NCBI GenBank assembly: GCA_032716605.1 | Contig: CM064517.1 | Span: 21,175,276 to 21,239,275, forward strand | Source: Paralithodes platypus | Lineage: Eukaryota; Arthropoda; Malacostraca; Decapoda; Lithodidae | Reading direction: 5' to 3' | Length of the DNA: 64,000 nt | In this document: in pieces, positions 29,112 to 39,418 of the stretch | Layout: every line of letters begins with the position of its first letter | How positions within the stretch are numbered: the stretch's first letter is position 1 | Program-made: the position numbers and the translations under genes | The notes under the pieces: model-generated | What the model saw: only the letters and a program-made list of their open reading frames with translations | Told to the model about the DNA's origin: nothing | The model's database searches: none

Positions 29112-30878
29112 AATTGGTCCGCCGAAGCTCAGCTCTGGAAAAATAAAGAAAATTTCCAGGAATTAATGCTCATAAGGTTAACCCAAGTGTTCGCATACAA
29201 GTGTTAATAACCCGCCGGGTAACGGGATGCAAAGACACAGCTAACACATCTCGCCACGCGGCTGGGTATAAAGAGGCTAAACAAGTCTTCTTAGCTAAGA
29301 ACATGAAGAATACCCTCTGATATAATGGTCCAGTATGGCACTAATAGTCTGTAGGAGGTGGTGACTGTCTCAAGATTCAATTTTGTAACAAAGCCCCCCC
29401 TCATAAAGACGCCGGCCCTTGAAATATTATAGTAGAATAGCCCAGGGCAGGAATATACGAGATCTGATTTTTTAACGAATTGTCCCAAACGATCGTCGTA
29501 AAAATAGAAGGCGGCGATACTGAAAGTATCAACCAATTAAGGTTAATCGAAATTGAATTTGTTTATAAATTCCTTAGTTCCTATACTTAGGGACACCCGC
29601 CGGGTGTGGAAATCGATTAGGTTAAACCTCACTGATCCTTCAAATGCCGTAAGAGTAAAGGCGGCGATACACAGAGTATCACTCACATGGATTGGTTAAC
29701 TATAAGAGACCTAAGTCGTTTTATCCCACCCTGCTAAGGTGCACCCGCCGGGTGAGAAGTCTAAAAGTTAACCCCACAAGTTCCTGACCCCACTACTTTG
29801 TAAAAGATCGCCGGGGAGGAACGCCTAAACAACAGCTAGGTTTTCCCCGTGGTTTGTCGTAAACCAGGTAGAAAAACCTATAAAAAACGAGTGTTCTCAC
29901 GAACATCGTTTCTTTATATATAACTAAATATATATGTAAGGATGGGTACAGCCATCCCGCCGGGAAAAATAAAGGAGGCCTGAAACCAGGCACCCACAGA
30001 TACGCAGTCCTGGAGAGCCACAGACACCTCCCCTCGCCGGGGAACCAGCCAGTGTTAACAACCACGTGTGGCCTAACACTGCTCATCGGTCAGGTTTTTT
30101 CACGGTGAAACCGAGAAAAACCCGCCGGAAGGCAAACCCCACCCTGAACAGACACCATCTGAACAATACGACACGAGGAGAGACACGCACGACTAACCAA
30201 GGTCACAACATAATCCGTGGAATTAGCCAATACACAACTAAACCAGGAAACAAATATAGTCCGAGGAATTAGCCAATACACAACTAAAACCCGGATACAC
30301 ATGACACAGTAGGGCATATTTATAAAATAAATAATAACACTAGACATGTGGCAAAGCTACGAGCGGCTGGCTAGGCCTAGGTAGACGGCATGAAAATAGT
30401 TGAAATATAAACACACACTGGAATATCACAACAGGAACCACCGCCAACACACCACCGAAGCGATAACTTCCCAACCCCGGGAAGCCTGACACGGACCCAG
30501 AAAAAACTTCACTAAGTGAAGAAAAATACGCTGGGAACGTCAGCAAACACACAGCTTACCTCATCAGAAGGATAGAAGGCAGCAATAATTAACGCGTAAT
30601 GAAAGCCGCCTGCATCACCAACTAAACCAAACTGTGAAAAGTTCACGTGTCCACAACAGGACCACGAGGGTACATCCGAAATAGATGCCCCATACATACG
30701 ACCCAAAATACATTGCACTGCGGGCAACCAGCCCAGGACACTCCTGCTACGCCTATCCTAACCTTACTCGATACATCCCAGAGTAAACAAATGAGAAAAA
30801 ACTCACTAGGGACGCCACGAATGCGGAACCAGCGGAGCCTGAAAGGAACGTCCGGGCAGGCTGAGCGCAGAGCAAAGA
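29112..30878 (-). repeat. DIRS leader with degenerate tandem repeats
   Basis: About 1.8 kb without credible coding. About 29,390-29,780 holds roughly two 170-180-bp degenerate repeats, each with GGCGGCGATAC...GAGTATC/AGTATC and a CACCCGCCGGGTG palindrome (29,597 and 29,743). CCGCCGGG-type motifs recur at about 29,212, 29,958 and 30,121, and a 35-bp direct repeat (GGAATTAGCCAATACACAAC) lies at about 30,219 and 30,264. The plus-strand DIRS copy has matching CCGGCGGG repeats in its leader (36,180-36,440), so the structure belongs to the element. Confidence 0.7.
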
Positions 30879-31189
30879 AGGAGGAATGACGCCTGAATCA
30901 GCGTCTGGTCAGAAATCCACACAAGTACATCCACGATATGATGGAAAGCTTATTGGATAGTTATTCTTATTTTCTTTTTGTTTTTATTTTTTACGAAGTT
31001 TTTTCGTAGTGAGAACCCAATTCATAATGACTGAAGCCATGAGTGAGGTCGCGTGCGCTCATGATGAAGGCTCCTCAGTTTTTAAATGCTCTGCGCGGTA
31101 GATTCAAACTACGGCGGATTAGTGTTTGAAGAGGATGCCTTATGTAATAGGCATGTTCGTCAATGATGGAGGGGCCACTAATAAATATA
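30879..31189 (-). repeat. DIRS right inverted terminal repeat
   Basis: Reverse complement of the left ITR. The outer about 25 bp read GGAGGGGCCACTAATAAATA, versus GGGGCCACTACTAAATATTA at the left end, the two variants that the internal complementary region records. It lies upstream of gag and probably also holds the promoter; I see no firm TATA box. Confidence 0.85.
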
Positions 31190-31640
31190 GATTTATGGGG
31201 GCGGTTTGTCTTCAGAAACTTAGTCTGGCAAGACAAGGTATTTTAGGGTATGTTGATATTGATATCTTAACTTAGGGACAGGGCATGGGTGTATTAAATT
31301 AAGGTGTATTCATGTTCATCATCATGTAGGTAGAGTCTGGCGGGTAAGAGGTGTAGGACACGAGGGGTAGTGGATACGCGAGGTGGGGGAAGGGTCAGTG
31401 GTTAGAAGCGATAGGCAGGTGTGGTTTGGAGCTGCTTAGCCCTGCGGGCTTCGGCCTGTCTGAACTGGTTGGCTTGGTGCCTTCTCTCCTTCTTTCTTCT
31501 CTCACGCTGATCTATGGGGCGTCTGCTCTCACCTGGTCCTTTCGTTCTGTGGGCCTTTCCTTCGGGTGTTTCTGTTCCCGTTTCTTTGTTGCTCTCGCCC
31601 GTGGCTTCCGTGGTGGGCTTCTCGTTCTGGGGCATTTTAC
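31190..31640. repeat. long dispersed repeat, copy 1, part c
   Basis: Matches about 62,870-63,450, beginning TAGATTTATGGGGGCG and ending GGGGCATTTTAC. The DIRS element separates it from part b. In copy 2 the first about 98 bp is present three times in tandem; here once. Confidence 0.8.
31402..31635 (-). CDS. small basic hypothetical protein in the long repeat, copy 1
   Basis: 77 aa from ATG 31635 (MPQNEKPTTEATGE) to a stop after QLQTTPAYRF. The sequence is very hydrophilic, rich in Lys, Arg, Glu, Gln, with a probable helical stretch (QANQFRQAEARRAKQLQ). The second copy of the repeat (63,269-63,439) encodes the same N- and C-termini; the two copies differ in length by 63 bp, exactly 21 codons, and stay open. 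That points to selection for coding in the repeat. No family recognised; it may be a short product of an unidentified mobile element. The frame is open upstream of this ATG only through the adjoining DIRS fragment. Confidence 0.5.
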   Translation of the reverse strand: MPQNEKPTTEATGESNKETGTETPEGKAHRTKGPGESRRPIDQRERRKKERRHQANQFRQAEARRAKQLQTTPAYRF

Positions 31641-31815
31641 TCACGATATCAGGAAATGGGCAGTATCCCTCAGATTTCTGCAATTTTTTTCAGTAGATAA
31701 TATTGCAAATTCTCAACAATGGGCTTCCAAACATACGTTCCTTACACGCTACCTGTCTGTTGCTCTAGATAAGCCAAAGCTTACCTGTGTAGCTTTACGG
31801 CAACGGGTACAGTAG
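31641..31815 (+). pseudogene. tyrosine recombinase C-terminus
   Basis: HDIRKWAVSLRFLQFFS (HxxR pair), WASKHTFLTRYLSVAL (His and nucleophile Tyr) and ALRQRVQ then stop. Aligns with the last 58 residues of the 23.6-kb recombinase. The catalytic Arg of the N-terminal part is missing by truncation. Confidence 0.85.
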
Positions 31816-32818
31816 GTAATGTTCTCTTATTTAAAAGTTGTGTTGTTTAAAAGGGGGGGGGGGGGGGGGGTGCAGAATAGTCCATATCCCCTCTGTACCC
31901 TAGGAGATTGTGATGTATCACGAGCTGTGATAGGACGGGTTCTACAGTCCAGTATTAATTTTAATTTTTAAATTCTAAGAAGATATATCGCATAGTTGCA
32001 ACTATGTATGTTCTTTACCAAAGTGTACAAATATATTTACTGTACAAATAATTTTAAGGATGGAATGAATAACTACTGCAGAGTTATAGTTCTAGGGAAC
32101 ACAAGCGTGTCCACCTATTTCATGCATACGATCGATTGCAAAGATCTGACCATGAGCAAGCAGTTCCTTAATGCCACGCACTGCTTGCAAATCTTTTATA
32201 CCTTTTTTTTATGTTGTATTGCATACAATAAAACTTAAGAAAATGTTATCTGGATTCTTCTTCCCTAAGGTTAGGATATTTTACGAATGTCCCGCCTCCA
32301 GTCTTGATAATCGGGCGAAGTCGCCCTATTAAATTATAGGGTTGACTCCCGAAGGGAAGTAGAGAAAACCTAATATTTAGTAGGGCCCTGTAATCATTGA
32401 CGACTCTGTCCCTCCCGACCATCCCACTTCCCATTCGTTGATTTCCATAGTTTATTCTTGGTATATCAGTGAAGGACAAAGATGGCCGCTAGAGGGCCTG
32501 GTGTCGGGGAAGCAAAACATGAGAAATCCACGTATATGGCAAGTCATATGATAACACATATTAAGTTATTTTTTATTTTTTTATATTTTACAGATTTTAT
32601 TTCTGTAGGGTACCCGATCAAAATGACGATCCCATAAGGGAATTAAGCGTGCGCTTATGACGAGTACTCCATAATACTTCCGTGCGGGCTATTCAAAATG
32701 CTGGCGCAGGATGTTGAATGGAGACTATTATTATTAATAGGCGAAGTCGTCAATGATTACGGGGCCCTACTAAATATTAGGTTTCTCTACTTCCCTTCGG
32801 GAATCAAACCTATAATTT
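31641..32818 (+). mobile_element. DIRS element, 3' fragment
   Basis: 5' truncated. Holds the last 58 codons of a tyrosine recombinase, a 3' UTR with an 18-G run (31,853-31,870), an internal complementary region (about 32,300-32,420) and a right terminal repeat (about 32,620-32,818, ending AAACCTATAATTTA). It belongs to a related but distinct subfamily: the terminal hairpin is ACTCCCGAAGGGAAGT rather than ACTCCTGTAAGGAGAT. Confidence 0.8.
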
Positions 32819-32914
32819 AGACCCCCACCGTCCAGTATATTTTCTGACCATTTATGTTATTCCTCACATACTACCCATTAAGAATAACAACCCCTCTATC
32901 CTCTAACCCCGACC

Positions 32915-33199
32915 TGTAAAGTCAGTGAAAATAGGCTAGCCTAAACAAACCTCGGATGCGGAAATACCCTGAGCCGAACAGGCCAAGTGGGATATCTCTA
33001 TTGGTCTGACTGGTAAGGTGCCTGCCTCACACCCAAGGGTCGAGAGTTCGTGCCCCCACCAGGGCATGATATTTTCGTGAGGCCATTTCCGCATTTAACG
33101 AAGTTTAGGTGTGCTGGTTAAATTGTTCAGATGGTTGAGAGTAAGATCGGAGCTCCATAAATCCTCTTTCGGGTATGGTGAAAAAACCGATCCCCACAG
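32915..33199 (+). mobile_element. tRNA-like SINE, copy 1
   Basis: 285 bp starting TGTAAAGTCAGTGAAA and ending CCGATCCCCACA. A tRNA-like middle has an A-box-like TGGTCTGACTGGTAAGG and a B-box-like GGTCGAGAGTTCGTGCCC spaced like a tRNA gene, consistent with a Pol III promoter. Nearly identical copies at 33,425-33,710 and 50,549-50,831. The acceptor stem does not pair, so it is not a tRNA gene. Confidence 0.65.
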
Positions 33200-33424
33200 G
33201 ACAAGGAAGAGGATAGGAGAGAGCAGGGAGTGTTGTGAGACTCGATTGGGTGGAGTTGCCAGCCGCCCAAGCGAGTTGCCAACTGGGCAGTTTGTAGGTG
33301 CGTGTAGCATCGCTCAGTGAAGTTGACTCACCATTCCCGTTCATCTCTCTGACGGACTCTCGGTCGATTCGGCTCAAACTTGTTCCTCTCTGTTCGGAGC
33401 TTTCGCTTCCCGGAAGGTGAAGTA

Positions 33425-33710
33425 GTGTAAAGTCAGTGAAAATAGGCTAGCCTAAACAAACCTCGGATGCGGAAATACCCTGAGCCGAACAGGCCAAGTG
33501 GGATATCTCTATTGGTCTAACTGGTAAGGTGCCTGCCTCACACTCAAGGGTCGAGAGTTCGTGCCCCCACCAGGGCATGATATTTTCGTGAGGCCATTTC
33601 CGCATTTAACGAAGTTTAGGTGTGCTGGTTAAATTGTTCAGATGGTTGAGAGTAAGATCGGAGCTCCATAAATCCTCTTTCGGGTATGGTGTAAAAACCG
33701 ATCCCCACAG
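33425..33710 (+). mobile_element. tRNA-like SINE, copy 2
   Basis: Same family, orientation and limits as copy 1; about 98% identical by eye, with the two copies separated by 225 bp of unrelated sequence. Confidence 0.65.
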
Positions 33711-34500
33711 ACCCACGAATGGTGGGCCGTGCGAGGCTAGAACAACAACCTCTTAATCCCTTAACCACCCTACTACCCCCTTGACCTTGACACTGAAGAA
33801 AATCAACCCCCACGATCAACCCCAATCAACTTAAGCAGAACTGAGTATAAAAACCTATCAACATCAGCCAAGGGTACCCAGAGATCAAAAGTTGAACCCT
33901 TGAACAGACTAAATTAACCTAGAAAACTAGATGCCCCATATCATACAGGTGTGGCCCCCACCATGCCACAAGGGACCCATAAAGCCCCAAGCACGCCAGC
34001 CACGCGTAGTAATGACCTTGACCCACAGGCGACCCACCACCATTCTTGCCAAACATCAGGTGAGCTGTAATCTGATTATGAACCAACCCCCATTCTTATC
34101 CAAGTCTGCTATACTTCCTGACTATTAGCAATGCCCAAAAACCATATCTAAACTCCCTTCTATACTCAAAATAGCTTGTCAGTTAAAAAGAGAGAAATAA
34201 GACTTGTGTTTAACGCTGACAACCTCACCCAGCTTTGGCCTGTATCGCGCCACACAAAGTAGTTCCCTCCTTGCACCATATATCACTCTCCAAGACGATA
34301 CTACTAACTTTTGTTAAAACTAAATATCTATAGAAGAACCCCTATAATCAAGACCCCTTGTTGAAAGTACTAAGACCCCCTTAAAGTTCCCCCTAAGCTC
34401 AGCAAAGAAAATAAACCCCTTCATAACTCTGATATCCAGCCATACCCCAGTTCACTCCCCCCTTGACCAGCCCTATAAAAGCTTCCGCCAGGACCAAAAG
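33711..34500. other. no gene; diverged repeat
   Basis: C/A-rich non-coding DNA. About 33,990-34,280 resembles, in inverted orientation, 59,210-59,490 (shared ATTCTTGCCAAACATCAGG-like block followed by TGAG, and ATAGC.TGTCAG). Function unknown. Confidence 0.4.
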
Positions 34501-34504
34501 CCGG

Positions 34505-34640
34505 CAGTTAATAATAATAATAATACTTTATTTCAGACTCACACAGTACAGAGGGGACCATACTGGGGTCCATATATACCTTACAGTAACATAAATATAT
34601 ATAAGCTACTGTACGTAGGCTACATAAAATAAAAAGAAAT
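34505..34640 (-). mobile_element. 3' tail of a LINE or SINE
   Basis: On the minus strand it ends GAGTCTGAAATAAAG followed by (TAT)n repeats: a polyadenylation-like AATAAA and a simple-repeat tail, typical of the 3' end of a non-LTR element. Only about 130 bp is recognisable. Confidence 0.45.
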
Positions 34641-34782
34641 TAAATAATACCCAGCTTGCTATCATGTAGTTCACCAGCACTGCCTCAACCAAAAACAGTG
34701 GTCATCAAACTAATGTGTTACCAAAACCACTGTCCTAATTGTGTACAGTACCATGCCTCACATCATTTAGCTTCCGGTACAG

Positions 34783-35095
34783 TATTTATTAGTGGCCCCT
34801 CCATCATTGGCGAACATGCCTATTACATAAGGCACCCTCTTCAAACACTCATCCGCCGTAGTTTTAATCTACCGCGCAGAGCATTTAAAATTTGAGGAGC
34901 CTTCATCATGAGCGCACGTGACCTCACTCATGGCTTCAGTCATTATGAATTGGGTTCTCACTACGAAAAAACTTCGTAAAAAATAAAAACAAAAAGAAAA
35001 TAAGAATAACTATTCAATAAGCTTTCCATCATATCGTGGATGTACTTGTGTGGATCTTTGACCAGACGCTACTTCAGGCGTCATTCTTCCTTCTC
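34783..35095 (+). repeat. DIRS copy 2 left terminal repeat
   Basis: Begins TATTTATTAGTGGCCCCTCC and runs through TTCAGGCGTCATTC; reverse complement of the right repeat at 42,435-42,740 with scattered differences. Confidence 0.85.
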
Positions 35096-36059
35096 TGCTC
35101 TGCGCTCAGCCTGCCCGGACGTGTCTCCCCACGCTCCGCGGGTTCCGCATTTGTTGCGTCCCTAGTGAGTTTTTTCTCATTTGTTTACTCCGGGATGTAT
35201 CGAGTAAGGTTAGGATATGCTACGTAGCAGGAGTGTCCTGGGCTAGTTGCCCGCAGTGCAGTGTATTTTGGGTCGTGTGTTTGGGGCATCTATTTCGGAT
35301 GTACCCTCGTGGTCCTGTTGTGGACATGTGAACTTTTTCACAGTTGGCTAGCTTTGTGATGCAGGCGGCTTTCATTACACGTTATTGCTTCCTTTTATCT
35401 TTCTGATGAGGTAGCGTATTTTTGCTGATATTCCCAGCGTATTTTTCTTCACTTAGTGAAGTTTTTCTGGGTCCCGAGTCAGTTCTTCCCTTTGCCGGAA
35501 GTGTTTGCTACAGTGGTGTGTTGGCGGTGGTTCCTGTTGTGATATAATTCAGTGCTTTTTGTTTATATTCCGACATGTTACTGTTATCCGTCTGCCTAGG
35601 CCTAGCCAGCCTCTCGTAGCTTTACCACATATACAAGTGTTATTGATTTATTTTCTAAATATGTACTACTGTGTCATGTGTGTCCTGGTTTAGTTGTGTA
35701 TTGGCTAATTCCACGGACTATTTATGTGTCCTGGGTTAGTTGTGTATTGGCTAATTCCACGGACTATGTTGGGCCCGGCGTTAGTTGTGTTTTGGCTACG
35801 CCTCGGTCCGGTGTTGCGTTCAGATGGTATCTGGACGGGGTGGGTTTTTTCCGGCGGGTTTTTCTCGGTTTCACCATGATAAACCCGGCTGGTTGCAGAG
35901 TTTTGGCCACACGTGGTTTAAAACAGGCTTGTTTCCCCGGCGAGTGGGTTTCTGTGGCTCCCCAGGACTGCGTCTCTGGGGTGCCTGTTTCAGGCTCCTT
36001 ATGATTCCCGGCGGGATGGCTGTACCCATCTAACAGTGTTCATACGGACACGTGTTGTT

Positions 36060-37860
36060 TGTAGTTTTCTCGGTTTTGCAAAGCCAATATAAAACTAAGC
36101 TGTTGTTGTATTTCCTCCCCGGCGATCTTTTACAAAGAAGTGGGGATAGGAACAATTGGGGTTAACTTTTAAACTTTAAATCACCCAGCGGGTGCAACCT
36201 GGAAGGGTGGGATGACCGAATTTGCAAAAATTCAGTTTAGTTGACCAGACAATTGAGGGATGCATTGTGTATCGCCTCCTTCAACATACGGTGCTTTAGG
36301 GCACAATTGGGGTTAACGTTTTTTAAACTAATATTCACACCCGGCGGGTGCTCCTTGGAAGGGTGGGAATAACGAATTTACAATTCGGTTAGTTAACCAG
36401 ACAATTGAGGGATACGTTTTATATCGCCGCCTTCAACATACGGCGATCTAAAAAGATACTTCGGGAGAAGTTAGATCTCGTATTTTTGTCAGGCTTCCCA
36501 GTTTTTTATCTACGAGATAATTCGGGGGCCGGCGTCTTTTTTAGTTTTTTTTTCCAAAATTGAATCTTGAAACAAACACCACCGGAAAGACTTAATCAGT
36601 TATAAACGCCATACTGGTCTTTATATATTATGTCAGAGGGTATTCATAAATCTTTTGGACAAATTAAGATATTCTGAAATCTTTTACTTAGGAAACCCCA
36701 CCGCGTAGCGAGCTGTAGTCGTTGAGTATTACGTCTCGTTACCCGGCGGGTTATTTAACACTTGTGTACGAACATGATTGGGTTAACCTTATGAGCATTA
36801 ATTCCTGGAAATTTTCTTTTTTTCCAGAGCTGGGTCCCGGCGGGTCTATGCAGAACCTGGAGTAAGTTTCCCACCAGTCTCTGTCATGGCTACCTTTGCC
36901 CCGGTTTTTACTTTATGCATTACGCCCTCCTGTTCAGGTATCCCTATTTTTGCGCACACCCTTTGTATAAAATGTGTTAAAATGTCTCGTTTGGTGTGGG
37001 TTACCTTTCCAGCGTTTTTCTCGTTGCTCCGAGAACACCGTTTTTGTTTACCGAGTTTTAGTCAGGATGGCTAAAATAGGTAAGTTACCCCGACGAGTTT
37101 GGTCGCTTGAGGGCTCATCAGAAACTGCGTTTTCTGTGGTCGAGCCTGGGATCAGGCTTCCTGTGTTGTTCCCGGCGAGGGGGGCTCCACACAGTTATCT
37201 AGGTGATCATGCTGACACCTGTTGGATATGGTTTTCACGGCTTTTCAAAGCCATTGAAACAATGCTGTCTGTTTGTTTGGTCTTTCCCTCCCGGCTACCT
37301 TTTTATAAAGAGGTCTGACCGTCTGGGGCAGGTATAATTGGTTTGACATTGCATATAAAACCCGGCGGTTGTACCTTCGGGTCGTTATATTAACGGATTT
37401 GCGATTCGCGATAATTTGCCAAACAATCGATTGATACAATAGGGTATCACGGCCTTCAAGACGGCGATCTATGAGGGCTTCTGGGAGAAGCTGGATTAGA
37501 GATTAAGATAGGCTTAGACTTTTTATGGGATAAAAAGATGCCTGAATCTTACTAGTGTTTCAAGTGTAAAGGGATACTTGCAAGACTTCATCTTTAATAA
37601 AGATATGCTTCATCTTTGAGGATTCAGAAGATATGCTGAAATCTTTAATATGAAACTAAAGGAAAACAAAAAGTAGTGGTGGAGTGCTACGGTTCGTTGA
37701 CCGGCGGTTTTGTGGCACATTTTTTTGTACCATTTTTTGGGTGTAACCCTATGAGCATTAATCCCCGGAAATTTCTCTTTCCAGGGCGGAGTACCGGTGT
37801 TGCACCAGGTGACCAGGTAGTTCCCGGGGGTGGGGTAGTTTTCCCCCAGTCTCTGTCATG
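36060..37860 (+). repeat. duplicated leader / gag start in DIRS copy 2
   Basis: Two diverged versions of the same leader segment in tandem: ATGAGCATTAAT followed by CTGGAAATTTTC or CCGGAAATTTCT at 36,791 and 37,751, each followed by a splice-like TTTCCAG and then by a gag-like ATG (36,886 and 37,858). CCGGCGGG motifs occur throughout. The period is about 0.97 kb. Confidence 0.6.
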
Positions 37861-39418
37861 TCGGCACTTGAACCTCTCATTGCTGTATGTTCAACGCCGT
37901 TAAGCTCAGGTATCCCTATCTTATTTTTATTTGTTAATGAAATAATTTAATAACTGAATCATAATAAACATATATATTTTCTATGATTATATTATGATAA
38001 TATTGTGTTTATTTATAGTAATTTATTTTAATACAATTAAATATAAATTAAATTAATTAGTATACTTTATGATTTTGCTCACCAGCTCTGCTTTCAATGT
38101 GTTAATGAGCTATGGGAGCTTTTAATTATCATAAACCTTTACGGGACTCGGACGAGGGCTCCCAGTCAGAGAGTATACCAAACTCGCAAGCGAGGGACAG
38201 CCACAGCCAAGGTGTATGGCGATACTCACAGTCCTGGCAGGACAGAACACATCCCTTTGTAACTCAACTAGTGCTGACGTCCACCAGGATGCCGATGTAC
38301 CATCTTCTATCCCAGTTTTAACATGGCAACATGTGGAGGTCCCGGCTTCGGCGGGATCTTCCCATGATAAGCCAGACTTAACGGATGAAGAACAACGATC
38401 TCTGGTCTCAGAGATGGAGGTTGAAGAGTCCAGTCACCTTCTAGGCGACTCTCAGGGTACTGTCGAATCTCCACGGAGTTCGTCATCGGCTAGGTATGTA
38501 CCGGCGGAAGAGATTGATGGACTACTATTGAATGCACTTAATAGGTTCTTTGGCCCTACGCCGGAAACTCCTTTTGATACGGGAGATCCCGCGATGTCGA
38601 CGAATGTGCGACCTCTGGCTACATCCTTTGCTTTAGCTAAAATACTTAACCATCCTCTTGTGTCAGATCCAATTTCCAATGTGCCAGGCACAGCAGCTCT
38701 CACTACTTCCAATGTGTGAGTCATATCAGACATATCTCCCCCTCCTTTAGACAAGGCGCCAGTCAAAAACAGGCGCTATGCCTCTTTTATACGGGCCTGA
38801 TGAGTCAGGGGTAGCAATGTTACGGAATTGTTTTGGATGTTCATATTAAGGCCATTCCAAGTTATTATAACCATGACTTATTCTTCCCACCAAATCCCTC
38901 CAGAACACCATTCTTGGTTCTCTCTTCCGGTTTTTGGTGCCGGCGGAGTCCCCTCTGCTTTGTTTGACTTCTTGGCTGCCACCCCCCAAATAATCAATTT
39001 GTGCGAATTATAAGCTCCCTTTAGCACGCCTTCCCCATCTTACCTAGACCGCGAGTTTAGGTTAAGAGGAAAAGCGTTTAAACTGTTTTCGCAATATATG
39101 GTTCCCAGCAAGTAACAAAGTCTCTGGTACGCTCTTCTCAGGCAATAGAAGCCGCGGAAGTCAGGAAAGCCATTGAACTTTCCCGGCGCTTGCTTCTCCA
39201 GACTTCCATCCAAGTCTTTGGGAGATATTCGGACGGCCTTATTAGAGGCAGTTCGAGCAAGGCAGGATCTGAGGATGTTCTTAGTGAAGAAACTTCTTGA
39301 CCGTATTGCAAGCCAAGTAGTTCTGTCTCCAGTTCTAACTCCTTTGATTTCACCAGCAGTTTGGAAGACTGTTTTCAATTTGGCACAAGCATTCAAGCAA
39401 GGTCCCGGCAAGCCCTGA
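36886..39418 (+). pseudogene. DIRS gag remnants
   Basis: The start MATFAPVFTLCITPSCSGIP at 36,886 matches the Cys-rich head of the intact gag, then decays within 40 codons. A second gag-like ATG is at 37,858. Gag middle and C-terminal pieces are seen at 38,216-38,719 (EEIDGLLLNALNRFFG), 38,877-39,010 (HQIPPEHHSWFSLPV) and 39,173-39,418 (ALLEAVRARQDLRMFL), in changing frames. The SR region is largely lost. Confidence 0.75.

Larger units (their letters stand above)
22488..31189 (-). mobile_element. DIRS-type tyrosine-recombinase retrotransposon, structurally complete
   Basis: About 8.7 kb, minus strand: long leader, gag, RT/RNase H, overlapping tyrosine recombinase, 3' UTR with a C-run (23,528-23,546), internal complementary region and inverted terminal repeats. 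The ITRs (22,488-22,837 and 30,879-31,189) are identical by eye over about 270 bp; only the outer about 40 bp differ, and these differing ends are each matched by one half of the internal complementary region, the hallmark of DIRS1-type elements. Insertion lies inside the long repeat with no target duplication, as expected for recombinase integration. All three frames are open, so this copy may be recent. Confidence 0.9.

Noticed and set aside
32975..33060. True tRNA gene in the SINE
   Set aside because: A/B-box-like motifs exist but the stems do not pair as a tRNA, and the unit is dispersed with a constant tail.
34656..36033. Several 60-108-codon frames in the DIRS copy 2 leader
   Set aside because: They cover the terminal repeat and non-coding leader, differ from the other DIRS copy in frame, and have no motif.
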